Assembly (NCBI RefSeq): GCF_050624435.1
Contig: NC_134536.1
Span: 7,196,758-7,260,757 of the forward strand
Origin: Tenrec ecaudatus
Lineage: Eukaryota > Chordata > Mammalia > Afrosoricida > Tenrecidae
DNA length: 64,000 nt
Direction of reading: 5' to 3'
The notes beneath the pieces are model-generated. The model was given only the letters and a program-made list of their open reading frames with translations, was not told where the DNA came from and did not search any database. Made by a program: the position numbers and the translations under genes. This document shows positions 44,235-55,378 of the stretch, piece after piece (within the stretch, counting starts at the first letter, position 1; the number at the start of each line of letters is the position of its first letter).

Positions 44235-44700
44235 TTCCTAAAATAAACCATTTATTGAAAAAAGAACGCTTTTCTTAAATTTCATCAATCGACCTTTTGC
44301 ATAATCTGAAGCTCGCCAAGGACGAGGAGGACGAAGGTTCACAGTCAGTGCACTCGACAGGCAGACAGGAGATCAAAACACTAGGCCCAGACCGTTCGCC
44401 CGGCCACACTACAACTTGAGCCTCAGACGGTCCAAACCACCACTGATGGCGCCGCTCTCGTCCCACGAGAACCGGGCAAGGCAGTGGTCCGGGAACAGTA
44501 GTAATGGCACTTAACATGCAGCTGCTTGGACCTTGAGGACCCCTCAGCCAGGAGCAGCAGCAGGAGAGGCGACGCCACCGGCCACCGTGCAGACTCCAGT
44601 CCCGGAAGGTCACAGGCGTACGCTGCCTCTCAGCACAGTCTTCATATCAGTATTACATACAGTAGTGATTGCGAGAACGTACACCATCAGGCCGATTCGC
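44235..44700 (-). other. MAP3K4: MAP3K4 3' UTR
   Basis: About 465 nt from the stop codon to just beyond the AATAAA at 44256-44251 on the - strand. It is unique sequence without repeats. The exact cleavage position is inferred. Confidence 0.8.
44251..44256 (-). terminator. MAP3K4: AATAAA poly(A) signal for MAP3K4
   Basis: On the - strand ttttttcaataaatggttta lies 445 nt after the MAP3K4 stop and is followed by a T-rich stretch. Confidence 0.85.
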
Positions 44701-44721
44701 TCATTCTTCATCTGTGCAAAC
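44701..44721 (-). CDS. MAP3K4: MAP3K4 last coding exon (VCTDEE and stop)
   Basis: On the - strand ccgcag|gtttgcacagatgaagaatga gives VCTDEE and TGA, the exact C-terminus of mammalian MAP3K4. Only 21 coding nt; too short to be found without the homologous end. The exon continues into the 3' UTR. The 976-nt intron upstream (44722-45697) includes a C run at about 45342; nothing else is recognised. Confidence 0.95.
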   Translation of the reverse strand, partial: VCTDEE

Positions 44722-45697
44722 CTGCGGGAGGCAGAAGAGAGCTGAGCCCGGGGCTGGGGGAGCGGCAAGGGAGAGCACAGACACACTGGACAGGGGTCAC
44801 ACCCCCGACAGGCCATGATGTCACCGGCACACGTCTCCAAAGCTAGCCCGATGGTGTGTGGTGACAAATCCAAACAGCTCTGAAGCATGTCAGGGCTTGT
44901 CCCTGAAGTCCCCTCCCCCAAGAAGAGGTTTCTCAGGAGAAACCTGTGTGGAGAGGGCCCTGCAGGAGGCCCGGCAAGTGCTCTTCTCGCCAGGCCATCG
45001 TGCCCTCCACACGCCACCCTGCAGCCCCAGCCTGTGTTCGCAACGCTTCACACAGCCCACTTTCAGAGAAAGGCAGCTGGCCTCGGCACCTTGCTCAGAG
45101 ACAGAACCACCTGACTCCGCCAGCTGTACCCCCACCCCGCGACTCATCAGTCATTGGCTGCAGCCCCCAGCTCCCAAGAACTGTGCCCCACTTAACCGCC
45201 TACCCCTTCCCGCGACAGCTGTGCCAGCAGCCTTCCAAACGCTCTCCAGCTGCCAGCTCACACATCCTCAGGCGCCAGCAGCCCAGACGCGCCCCGCCCC
45301 ACTCGCCTTGTAGGTCTCACTGTTTCTCCCGCATGCACCGCCCCCCCCCCCGCCCCATTCAGAACAGCTTAGTCCCTCCCTCCCGCCCAGGCCACAAGCC
45401 CCCTTAAGTCTCCCCCCAGGGCTGCAAAGTGACACCATCACAGGGCTGGGCTGAACGCTGAGTCAGGACCCTCTTGTCCCTTCCTGCCCCCCAACAGACT
45501 ACATACACAATCCCCAGAGTAGAAACGAATCAGTCCTAACTTAAAATCCCATTAACGATTACCTATCCCCAATGGAGCATGCATTTAGCATCTTCCCATT
45601 TCAGAGTTTTAATATCCACGTGTGAAAACGCCCTCACGTGCCAGCTGCCACACAGAACCGGCCGTGGTGGCAGGGGACTCTCGAGCCGCTGACAAAC

Positions 45698-45877
45698 CTT
45701 GACAAAGGAGTGGTCGAGGAGCTGGCTGGCCGTCCACCTCATCTTTGGGTCACTTTCCAGGCAGTGGGAAAGGAAGTCCTTTCCTTCGAGACTCAGTTTC
45801 TCAGGGATGGGTGGCTTGTGTCCCATCCCCACTTTATACATGATCTGAAAGTTGTGTTCATACTCGTGCCAGGGTCT
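45698..45877 (-). CDS. MAP3K4: MAP3K4 exon: kinase C-lobe end (RPWHEYEHNF...DHSFVK)
   Basis: On the - strand the acceptor is cttctag|agaccctggc and the donor gtcaag|gtttgt; 180 nt, phase 0 both sides. Encodes RPWHEYEHNFQIMYKVGMGH then KPPIPEKLSLEGKDFLSHCL and ESDPKMRWTASQLLDHSFVK: subdomains X-XI with the invariant Arg in MRWTA. 45988-46060 in the next intron carries an AfroSINE fragment. Confidence 0.97.
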
Positions 45878-45987
45878 CTAGAAGACAGACAAAAACCAAG
45901 GCTCCGTCCGCCATGGCCGGCAGAGCACCCACGCAAGCACATGCGCACGCGCGCTCTCTCTGGCAAGAGGAAGACAGGACAGGTCTT

Positions 45988-46060
45988 CAAAGGAACCCCA
46001 CTGGCGCAACATCAAAGGGTTGGCAGTTCAAACTCAGCCAGTGGCTTCCAGGGAATGCAC
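45988..46060 (+). repeat. AfroSINE fragment
   Basis: aaaggaaccccactggcgca acatcaaagggttggcagttcaaactcagccagtgg: the head of a sense copy. Confidence 0.65.
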
Positions 46061-46639
46061 TGCGCAAGCACAGTCGCTGGGACTGCTAAGGGTCAGGTCA
46101 CTGCCCCAGGGACCCAGTGAGCCTGTTGTTTCAGCAGCTGCACCGCACAGAGCGTAAGCAGCTGTCCAACGCGTTTCCGGCCCAGGCACGCAGGAGATCT
46201 CTGAACGTCCTTAGTGTTTACAGAGCCATCTGTCACACGTGGGCCCTCCTCTACCTCTTCAGCAGAGACAGATATCTGAGATCCTCCCCCCATACGGAAT
46301 TTCCATCTACAGTGTCACTCGTACACCAAGGAAAGGTAAAGTTTCCCTTCAAATGCATAATCTCGATGAGCAGAGGCTGCTCCCGACCCATGTTTGGGGT
46401 CTGTGAACGTCCGCTTCTCCGTGTTGAAATGCGAGGCGGTTAAACCTCTGCACGTGATTTCTCCTTCTGTCCGTCTCTCACTGAGAACACGTCATTTATC
46501 TTTGGGAAGGTCTCCTTCACTCTTCAACCTCTTCTCTACGTGGAAGATGTGCGCCTGGTGTGTTGAGTGTGTGCTCACGCCTGGGTGTGTGTGTGGGGGG
46601 GGTGTGAGTGTGAGTGCACGTGCACGGAGTTTGCCTCAC

Positions 46640-46746
46640 CTTCCCCGTGACCATCTCTATGACCACGCAGCCCAGGCTCCAGATGTCGGCAGCTCGGCCG
46701 TGTCCTTCCCCCTTGGCGCGGGTGATGACCTCAGGAGCCATATAAG
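46640..46746 (-). CDS. MAP3K4: MAP3K4 exon: APE motif and DIWSLG
   Basis: On the - strand the acceptor is gactgttgcag|cttatatggc and the donor acggggaag|gtgagg; 107 nt. Encodes [20 protein letters not shown] and [16 protein letters not shown], kinase subdomains VIII-IX: the APE motif that anchors the activation segment and the conserved Asp of DxWSxG. The first Ala codon is split with the exon at 47604-47726. Confidence 0.97.
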
Positions 46747-47118
46747 CTGCAACAGTCAGACACAGCACTGAGCACACCAGACACCACCCTCAGAAGAAGC
46801 CATTCGGGGAGAGGCAGAAGTTATGTAGTCCAAGACAAAGGAAATCTGACACTGGCTTTCTAATCTTAGAAAGATAGAATTCTCTTCAAGGGACAATTCT
46901 GGATGAACTGACATCAACAGAAATATGAACTTCACTGTCAAACGAGGGTATAAAGTTACAATACTAGATGGCTAAAAATGTAATCTCCATTTAATCATCA
47001 TTATTTCAACTACTATGCTTTTAATAAACCCAATGCAAACAACCAAAAAAAAACCCAAAACCCTAGTTTTTCTGGGAAGACTAAAGAGTGGCATTTCCTC
47101 CCTCCATTACAGGATTAA

Positions 47119-47308
47119 AAGAAACCCTGACGGTAGTGGTTATGTGTCGGGCTCTTAACTGCAAGGTCAGCAGTTTGAAGCCACCAGCTTGCTCCTCCGG
47201 AGAAAGATGAGTAAGTCTTGGAAAGCCACAGGGGCAGTTCTGCCCTGTCCTTCAGGCACTGTGAGTGGGCACCAACACCATGGTGCTGAGTGTGGTTTTT
47301 AGTTTTAC
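47119..47308 (+). repeat. AfroSINE, sense
   Basis: agaaaccctgacggtagtgg ttatg to gagtgtggtttttagtttta; the last block is decayed. Confidence 0.85.
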
Positions 47309-47319
47309 GTGATTCAAGG

Positions 47320-47460
47320 CGTCCTAGTGGGGCAGCAGGTCAACTCCGGGGCTGCAAACTGCCAGGTTGGTGGTTCAGAGTCCCGGCTGTTCTCAGAAAC
47401 CCTCGGGGCAGTCCTGCTCCCGCCTTCAGGGCCAGCTCACTGGCAGTGGGCATGAGGGCA
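47320..47460 (+). repeat. AfroSINE, sense, decayed
   Basis: ggcgtcctagtggggcagca ggtcaactccgg, ggttggtggttcagagtccc, ctcactggcagtgggcatga. Tandem to the preceding copy. Confidence 0.65.
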
Positions 47461-47603
47461 CAGGGACTCAATGCGACAGCGTGCCAACTAGTGTGGCTTC
47501 AGGACCAGAGCCTGCCCTTGCCAGCTTCCTGGTCTCTGAGGTCAGAGGACTCTGCTGTTGGGAGCCCGCCCGCCGACAGCACCAGCAACCCAGTGGCTCC
47601 TAC

Positions 47604-47726
47604 CTGCTGTCCCCAGGGTGCTGTTCACCTCGCCCGGCATGGTCTGGGCGTTGTTCTTGAGCTTCACTGAACACCCGAAGTCTCCCAGCTTGATGAGTCC
47701 CGACGACGTCAGGAAGATATTGGCAC
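47604..47726 (-). CDS. MAP3K4: MAP3K4 exon: DFG motif and activation loop
   Basis: On the - strand the acceptor is cgtgctag|gtgccaatat and the donor ggacagcag|gtagga; 123 nt. Encodes GANIFLTSSGLIKLGDFGCS and VKLKNNAQTMPGEVNSTLGT A. It holds the Mg-binding Asp of DFG and the activation-loop Ser/Thr residues. Residues are identical to those remembered for human, including the TMPGEVNSTLGT segment. Confidence 0.97.
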
Positions 47727-48719
47727 CTAGCACGACACGAACACTGACCTTAAGTGCAATGGTTTCGTGGAACTTTCCCTGCGAGGTGAGACGAAGACGC
47801 CTGAGTGCGATTCACAAGTGTTCATTACACAAAGCACAGACATTTGGCCTCAGTGCAGTAAGCATGACCTGTAAAGGCCGAGGGGAAACACGCATGCCTC
47901 CCCGCGCATCTGAGGCCCTCTGGGGTGGTGTGCAGCTGGGAACCGGCGCACTCACAGCTGGTCTGCAGAGGCTGCCACTGGCTTAATGGCAGACCAGGAC
48001 AGAGGTGTCTCTGGCACTTCATATGTCTGCAATCTGCACACATGCCGAGCCAGTCCTGGTAGACACTGGGTCCTTGCTGGTCTGTCAGGGAAGGCCTGCC
48101 TTCTACCAGAGTCCGGTCAATGGCACTGTCTCTCCTTCAGTTCAGCCTTTACCGGTCAGCGAGATGTGCTGATGCTTCCCACTAGGACCGTGACACTGGA
48201 CAGAGACTGGGTGTAGGGTTGCCAGGTGTGGGGTCTGGCTGAGCGGCTGGAAACCAGCAGTGGCCTGGGTCGATGCTGAGTCGTAAGCCGAGGCCTGGGC
48301 AGAGGAGCAACATGGTGGACGGGCAGGCGCCCACAAGGCTGTGGGTGGCTCATGGATATTTCTTACACACAGACCAAAGCCGATCCAGGCGCAATCCTGA
48401 ACAGCCCAGACAGGGTCCAGTCCGGGGCCTCAGGCCAGTTCGAGTCAACATGGGTGGGCTCAGGCTGATGAAACAAAACGCTATCCCTCTGAGTCATGCC
48501 CCAGACTCAAAGGCAGGGCCTGGGGAGGAGCGACTGGGATAGGTGGGGGTGGAGGGCACACAGAGAAGAGCGGCTCTGCGCAAGATCACACGGAAGCAGC
48601 AGGAGCTGATGGACACGAATGTGCTCAGAAGCAGCCGTGGCCTTGGGGTACAGACCTGGCTTCCACATAGGCGCGGCCCCATTCTGACGAGGCTGGTATC
48701 CACGCGTGTGTACACGCAC

Positions 48720-48879
48720 CTTTGATGTCGCGGTGCACGATCCCGTGCTCGTGGAGCACGTTGATGGCGATGGTGATCTGCTTCGAGTACAGCCGGATGA
48801 CGTGCTCCTGGAGTCCCAGGCGCGACACCTCCTCCAGGGCACCCTCGTCGCAGTACTCCATGAAGATGTACATCTCTTC
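48720..48879 (-). CDS. MAP3K4: MAP3K4 exon: hinge and HRD catalytic loop
   Basis: On the - strand the acceptor is ttcccctcag|gaagagatgt and the donor atcaaag|gtgcgt; 160 nt. Encodes EEMYIFMEYCDEGALEEVSR, LGLQEHVIRLYSKQITIAIN and VLHEHGIVHRDIK, with the hinge MEYC and the catalytic Asp of HRDIK. EGALEEV differs from human EGTLEEV by one residue. The 992-nt intron downstream (47727-48719) shows no repeat I can name. Confidence 0.97.
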
Positions 48880-49302
48880 CTGAGGGGAAGACACGGCCTG
48901 TGCTTACTGTCTCCCACCGGCCTTGCCTCCCGTGGGGTGAGAGCATCTCCTGGGAATGGATGGAAGGTGCCTCCCCCCGCCCCAGGACCCAGCCTGCTGC
49001 ACCGCCTCAGACCGGCAGGCAGGACCAGGACCAGGACCGAGACACAGCCTCTTCAAATACCATTTACAGGTCTGTTTTCTAAATCCATCTACAGCTGGCA
49101 TCTGGCGTGCCCTGGAAGCTCACGCTCCCACAGGGCGCTCCTTCTGAACTCGATCAGAGCGAGCACAAGGCGCTCCCTCCCACTGGGCTGAGCTTGGGTG
49201 GTGGGTTCCAACTACAGTCTACCCTTCACAGTGAGAGGAGCCCCGCTGGAGAACCCCCTTAACATCACAGAGCAGTGCGACCCGCGACCCACAGTGGCTT
49301 AC

Positions 49303-49419
49303 TCTGTGGAGCTCCACACCGAAGTACCGGACCAGGTTGGGGTGCTTGATGCCCTCGAATATCTTCAGCTCGTCGGCTGTCTCCTTGATGGTTTTGTGGT
49401 CATTGGGCTGGAAGCGAAT
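49303..49419 (-). CDS. MAP3K4: MAP3K4 exon: alphaC helix region
   Basis: On the - strand the acceptor is ctccctgcag|attcgcttcc and the donor ctccacaga|gtaagc; 117 nt, phase 0 both sides. Encodes IRFQPNDHKTIKETADELKI FEGIKHPNLVRYFGVELHR. The Glu of ADELKIFEGI is the alphaC residue that pairs with the ATP-binding lysine. The introns on both sides (48880-49302 and 49420-50110) are unremarkable. Confidence 0.97.
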
Positions 49420-50110
49420 CTGCAGGGAGAGGGCTGGTTAGTGAGTGTGGCAGACTCGGAGCCCAGCAACTTAGGACCCGCCCAGACACCAGTCACGCAC
49501 AGGTCCAGGGTGACAGCCACTGACTGAAACGGCCTGTCCTTTGTTGTTCTGAGTGAGCAAGTGTCACCTGGCCACTGAGTATCTGATAAAATAACTGCTA
49601 GTGTTGTCACTGTCGCACCTGAAAATGGAACTGCCCAAACTGCTCATGGTTGGTCAGCCGCTGCTAATGCAAGCCTGCCCTGAACTAGTCCCATTCACTC
49701 TGGAGAGATGGGAGATGGGTGAGGGCCAGGGACAGGAGCCAGGGCACCCCACAGGACTGGCCCTCTGCACCCTGATTCTTTGCAGAACCTCTGATAAGAC
49801 CAGATCTACAAACACAAAAACCCCTCCAGACTCCTTGGCCGGCTAAGGCAGCTAAGGTCCCCCTGCCTCGCTCTTCATGCCTGCTCTCCCTCCCCCGGGG
49901 CTGGTGGCTTCCAACTCCTGGCCCTTCAGCCTACCACTCAATGTGCTGGGCCACACAATAACTGCTGCTTCAGGGGATTTGCAGGGTCGCTCCCAGCTGC
50001 CCAATGCTACCGAGTAGGGTCTAGCCTGGGAGGCCCATCCCAGACAGCTCTCAAGACGCTGGCTGCTGGGCCTTAGCCACACTGAAGCTCCCACCGCGAC
50101 TGTGACTCAC

Positions 50111-50181
50111 CTCCTTCATGGCCATCAGCTCCCCGGTGTCAACGCTGATGCAGGTGTAGACCTTCCCATATTGCCCTTCCC
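50111..50181 (-). CDS. MAP3K4: MAP3K4 exon: Gly-rich loop and catalytic lysine
   Basis: On the - strand the acceptor is gtgttcacag|gggaagggca and the donor atgaaggag|gtgagt; 71 nt. With one base from the upstream exon it encodes GEGQYGKVYTCISVDTGELM AMKE: the nucleotide-binding GEGQYGKV loop and the ATP-anchoring Lys of MAMKE. The 781-nt intron upstream (50182-50962) contains nothing recognised. Confidence 0.97.
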
Positions 50182-50962
50182 CTGTGAACACAACAGGACG
50201 GGCAGCTCTGTAAGCACCTGAGGCCAGGGATGCCACTTCCCCAGAGGTATAGTAACACCAGGACTCAGGGCGGGTCTTGTCTCTGCCAGGAAGCCTGCTG
50301 CGACTGCCAGACCCACAGCACTCCCTCCCGAGTGCTACCTCTTAGACAAGCTCTTCCACAGGCTGGGGAGCAGGGGACAGGGCTCCTTGAGGTCAGAGCT
50401 AGGGGGCTGAGGGAGGGCCAGTGCCGAGGGGCTCAGCAGAAGGGCAGCAGCAGGGGACAGTTTCTGAAGTGCCTGACCGTCTCCTTTGCTCTGCCCTCGC
50501 CTCGGGAGCTGACCTTCCAGGCTCTGGCTTTTCCACTGTGTGCCTGCCGGACCTCAGAGTGGCCAGGGGAGAGGGCAGCAGACATGCCTCCTCCTTCACA
50601 CAGCTGCCCCAGTTACCTGACTATAAGCAGCTTCACCTGGAAGCTGCTGCTTTAGACAACATTGTAGCAAAGAAGGCAGCTGTGCTGTCGGGATCTGTAT
50701 CCAGTCTCTGTGAACAGCATTTACAGGGTTACGGAGGACAAGGTTTGTGTGAAGTCCCTGCAGTGATCCATCGGTTGACTATGCAGCCTGGTGAGCTACT
50801 GAGAACTCCTAAAACCCTCGCGTGTTACTGCCCTTGGAAAGCATGTCACAAGTTCGAGTAAGACGCCAGACCCTCTGTGCGGAAAAGCACGTAGAGCAGG
50901 CGGGGAGCAGTGTGAGCGACATGCGGGTGGAGACCAGCTTGCCTCGGGCACCGTTTCCTTAC

Positions 50963-51154
50963 CAATCTTGTTTCCTCTTTGCCACTTGAAGGTGACCTTC
51001 CTCAAGCCAACGTGCATGACATTATCATAGGACTTAGGGGTATCACACACTTGGCCGATGATATTCTTCCTCCTCATTTCACGGTACCTCTTTTCTTCAA
51101 ACAATCGCACTGACTTCTGGATAGCTTCGATGGGTCCTTGCCTAGAGGCGGTAT
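50963..51154 (-). CDS. MAP3K4: MAP3K4 exon: pre-kinase region and kinase start
   Basis: On the - strand the acceptor is tcccgacag|ataccgcctc and the donor aacaagattg|gtaagg; 192 nt. With the split Asp it encodes DTASRQGPIEAIQKSVRLFE, EKRYREMRRKNIIGQVCDTP, KSYDNVMHVGLRKVTFKWQR and GNKIG. KWQRGNKIG opens the kinase domain. The upstream part is the basic segment just before it, nearly identical to human. Confidence 0.97.
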
Positions 51155-52634
51155 CTGTCGGGAAAGGGCAACTCATGAGTGCCAGTCACCGTGGTCCCAT
51201 GCCTTCTAGCAAGTAACACAGTCTGAGCAACACACAGGAGCACCCATGATGGTGGGTATGGCCATTACCCATCACGACTGGATACAGAACAGGTGAAGTA
51301 GAGCCCATAGAAATCTCCTACCTGCAGAGCACGCCACCCGCCACCACACACATGCACGTGCTGACCAAGCAAGAACCATGCTTTCCTCGCCCAAGTCTTG
51401 TTCCTCTTGCCTGCTTCCACCTTCTCCCCTCTCCCACCACTTTCTTTGCCAGAATGTTCTCACTAAACACACACTGATTCTGCTACTTGCCTGCAGCAAC
51501 CTAGTTCTATGTCCTTGTTCACTGGCCCGCACAGGGGGCAGTTACATTCCCTACACCTACACTCTGGGATGGACCTGTCTGCTGCAGCCACAGGCGACAG
51601 ACCAGGGCCTGGTGAGCACATCTCACCTGACACAGCTCGACTGACAGGCGCCACCCCCTTCTAGGAAGTCCCCGAGAATGAGAAGGGGATATTTGCCCCT
51701 CCCCGTGGAGGCCAGAGCCGGCTCTGGAACCTGACAGCGGGGATGCAATGCTGTCCAGGCGCTTGGCGACAACTGGCACACGAGTCCCATCTCCACCAAA
51801 CTCCTGATGTGCGACCTGCAGCAGCAGCCGGAGTCCCACAGCTCTAGGGAGGACACAGGAATGGGCACGGGCACCGGGCCTGGTGCGCGGCACGCAGGAA
51901 CGCACAGCAGCGCCTGACCGTTGTCACCATCAAGCTTCTTCCCCATCAGACACTGGCTCTCATCTGGGACCCGCGGCAAGCAGCGCCGCTCTGCACAGCC
52001 TCCTAAACAAGCAGGCGTGGCCTCCAGCACTCGTACCGACTGCATGCCACTCGGACACAGCACCGGCCCGCATGAAAGTGACTTGACAGCCACTAGGGAC
52101 GACTGCCCACACTTGAGCAGCAGTACTCGCTGGGGTCCCGGGGATGGGATGATTCTCAAGTTCATCTGAGAAGAGTGATTCCCAGAGCTCTCACCAGGTT
52201 CTGGCGACAACCATTCCCTGCCAACAGGGACCCTGTCTGTGCCTGCACCTTGCTATGCAGCACCGAGTCCCCTTCACACTGCACAGGTAGACAGACACAC
52301 GGAGTCAAGGACTCCCAGTCAAATATTTCTAGGAAAGGCAAATCCGTTCCTTTGTTTGTTCTGGGTTTGTTTTTAAGCGTAACAATGTCTCAGACTGCCG
52401 GGTCTGACACAGGTCGGTGTGGAACTGTAACTGTCCCTTCAGGGACACGGCCCCACATGGTTCCCACTTGTACGTGGCCATGAGTGCTTGATCTGAGAAG
52501 CATCACAAATCCCTGGTGTCCTGGAAAATATCCGGGCACTTGTGAACCACTGGAGATACTGCTTTTGCCACCCACCAGGCCCAAGCCTAGCAAAGCTCCC
52601 CAACGCTCGTCCATGACGCCTGCCCGTGGCACAG

Positions 52635-52800
52635 TCTCAGAAGAAGCACAGCCAGATGGCCCCGCAGAAGCGAGGCTGGTGACCTTGTCTCAAGTACTTT
52701 GGAAATGTGGCCAGGAGGGAGCCTTCCTTGGAAAAAGCCATCCTGCGGGTGGCATAGAGGCTCAGGGGGAAAGAGCGTCTGGAGGATGCCGACAGACCTC
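52635..52800 (+). mobile_element. RTE (BovB-like) LINE 3' end, sense
   Basis: gaccttgtctcaagtacttt ggaaatgtggccaggaggga, ccttggaaaaagccatcctg. It faces the reversed RTE copy that starts at about 52830. Confidence 0.65.
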
Positions 52801-52829
52801 ACGGTTTGGCGTGGGTTCTGTTACTGAAG

Positions 52830-53400
52830 ACAAAGTGGTTTTGTTGGGTGACGCTGTGTACCACGGAGCAGACACTGCCCCGCCCCGCACCATCCTCCGA
52901 GTGATCTCTGAGCCCACTGTTGCAGCCACTGGGTCAATCTAACTCAATGAGGGGTCTCCTCTTTTGGGGGGACCCTGTGCTTTCCCTAGCATGATGCCTT
53001 TTCCCAGGAACCAACCAGTTCCTCTTGAGAGTCACATGTCCAAGGTGCGTGAGAAGTCTTGCCATTCTTGCTTCGAAGGTGCACTCTATTTCTTCCAAGA
53101 CAGGTGTTTGTTCCTCTGGCAGTTCAGGGTAATTTCCGTGTTCTTCAGCAACATCACACTTCACAAACATCACTTCTTTTTGGTCTTCCGACTTCACTGT
53201 CCAGCTTTTGAGTCTCCTTCCTGGCACAGGTCGGGTGCACCTGAGTCCTCAAGGTGACAGCTCCGCTTGACAGACATGGCAGTTTTTTGCAGCAGGTCTG
53301 CCCAGTACAGAATACAGTTTGATGTCTTGACTGCCACTTTCAAGGGTCTTGTGGATCCAAGTACAATGGAATCCTTGACATCAATCTTGCCTCCATTTAC
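52830..53400 (-). mobile_element. RTE (BovB-like) LINE 3' region, reversed
   Basis: Long antisense copy: cactgccccgccccgcacca, gttgcagccactgggtcaat, cctagcatgatgccttttcc, tcatgtccaaggtgcgtgag style blocks, ttctttttggtcttccgact, gatccaagtacaatggaatc. Read on - it gives 'GHVTLKRNWLVPGKRHHARE' in the ORF C-terminal position. Inactive. Confidence 0.85.
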
Positions 53401-53461
53401 ACACTGGGAGGGAACAACACATATTTATAAAATCACATACTACGAGAGATAATAAAACCCA

Positions 53462-53602
53462 CAGGCATCGAGGTGACAGATTCATTACGACCCCACCGGG
53501 CAGTCAGACTGTTCCCTAGGGCTCCCAAGGCTGTGACGCATACAGCAGACGACCTCCTCTTTCCCTGGCAGAGGCCCTGCTGGCTTCCAAGTGCCAACCT
53601 CA
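53462..53602 (-). repeat. AfroSINE, reverse orientation, decayed
   Basis: caggcatcgaggtgacagat tcattacgaccccac, gctcccaaggctgtgacgca, gctggcttccaagtgccaac ctc. Confidence 0.75.
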
Positions 53603-53608
53603 TGAGCC

Positions 53609-55263
53609 CTTGATAATTTATAAATTATTTCATCATATCTTGCCCTGTCCGACGACATCTCCCTCCACCCCCTTTTCTGTTGTCCGTCCCCCAGGGAGGA
53701 GGTCACATGTAGAACCTTGTAATCGGTTCCCTCTTTATAACCCACTCTCCCTCTACCCTCCCAGTATCACCACTCACACCCCTGGTCCTGAAGGGATCAT
53801 CCACCCTGGATTCCCTGTGCCGCCAGCTCCTATCTGCACCAGTGTACATCTTCTGGTCTAGCCAGAATTGCAAGGTAGAATTTGGATCATGATAGGGGCG
53901 GGGGCTGGGGGGGGAAGCATTTAGGAACTAGAGGAAAGCTGTATTCTTCATCGGTGCTACATCACACCCTGACTGACTCATCTCCTCCCCTAGACCCCTC
54001 TGCAAAGGGCTCTCCAGTGGCCAACAAATGGGCTTTGGGTCTCCACTCTGCACTTCCCCCTTCATTCACTATGGTAAGTTTTTTATTGTTCTGATGATGC
54101 CTTATACCTGATCCCTTCTACACCTTGTGATCACACAGGCTGGTATGCTTCTTCCATGTGGGCTTTGTTGCTTCTGAGCTAGATGGCCGCTTGTTTACCT
54201 TCAAGCCTTTAAGACCCCAGACACTGTATCTTGATAGCTGGGCACCATCAGCTTTCTTCACATTTGCTTATTCACCTGTTTTGTCTTCAGCAGTTGTGTC
54301 TGGAGGGTGGGCATCATAGAATGCCAAGTTAATAGAAGAAAGTATCTTGCATTGAGGGAGTGCTTGAGTGGAGGTCCAATGTCCTTCCGCCACCTTAATA
54401 CTAAACCTATAAACATAGGCATATAGATCTATTTCCCCATCCTCATATATGTTTGCATATGTAGATGTCTTTGTCTAGGCCTCTATAAATGTCCTTTGCC
54501 CCCCAGCTCTTTTCTCTATTTCCCATGACGTTCCTCCTGTCCCACTATCATGCTCCGTCTCCACCTGGGTTTCAGCAATACCTCTTCGTTACATTACCCT
54601 TGATCATGCTCTACCAGGCATACCACACCCACCTCACCACTGATTCGGATCACTTGTTCCCTTGTCCCTAGGTTTGTTAACACTACTTCCTTACTTACCC
54701 CCCCCCCCCCACCTCTCCCTCTCCCATTTCCCCCCGGAACTGTCGGTCCCGTTGTTTTTCCTCCAGATTGTTCATCCAGCCTATCTTATTTAGACAGACC
54801 TGCAGAGATAATAACATGCACAAAAACAAGACAGAGCAAAACCAAGCAACAATATACAACAACAACAAATCACTGACAAAGAACAAAACAAAACACAAGA
54901 AAGAAAAGCATGTAGTTAGTTCAAGGATCATTTGTTGGCCTTTAGGAGTGTCTTCCAGTCCAGTCTGTTGGGCACCACGCCCTGGCCCCAAAGTCCACTT
55001 TCAGCATTCCCTGGGGACCTTGCCACTCCATTCCCTTGCTGTTTCGCTGCACTCCACCAGTGCTTTGCCTCGGTGTGGTGGAATCAGGTCAGGCACAGTT
55101 CCCACACTGTGTCTCTGGTGCTGTCCCCCGCAGGGCCATGGGTCAGTGAGGGACCTCATGTCTCATAGTGGAGCTGCCATGTGGTCCTCTCTGTGGACTG
55201 GCTGCTCTAATTGGGGTCACTGTTGGGCCAGGATGTGCTCCAATCTCTCCTACTCCCCCTTCA
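53609..55263 (-). mobile_element. L1 LINE 3' region, reversed (about 1.65 kb)
   Basis: Continuous antisense L1 3' UTR: aatttataaattatttcatc, gtagaaccttgtaatcggtt, gtttaccttcaagcctttaa gaccccagacactgtatctt, a C run at 54700-54711, an A-rich tract at 54815-54910, cctttaggagtgtcttccag. No ORF2 reverse transcriptase domain is included. It is the longest repeat in the window and relatively undecayed, so fairly young. Confidence 0.8.
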
Positions 55264-55267
55264 TCTG

Positions 55268-55378
55268 CTGACGGTAACTCTTTATGGGAGCAGAGAGCCT
55301 GTCTCTTGCCCAAGGAGCCGCTGGTGATTTTGAACTGCTGGCTTTGCGGTTAGCAGCCCAACATGCAACCTACATGAC
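55268..55378 (-). repeat. AfroSINE, reverse orientation, 3'-truncated
   Basis: tgacggtaactctttatggg agcagagagcc to cagcccaacatgcaacctac; the terminal 'accagggctcc' is missing. Confidence 0.8.

Noticed and set aside
50230-50861. Two overlapping + strand frames of about 140 residues
   Set aside because: They lie in a MAP3K4 intron on the opposite strand with no recognisable domain.
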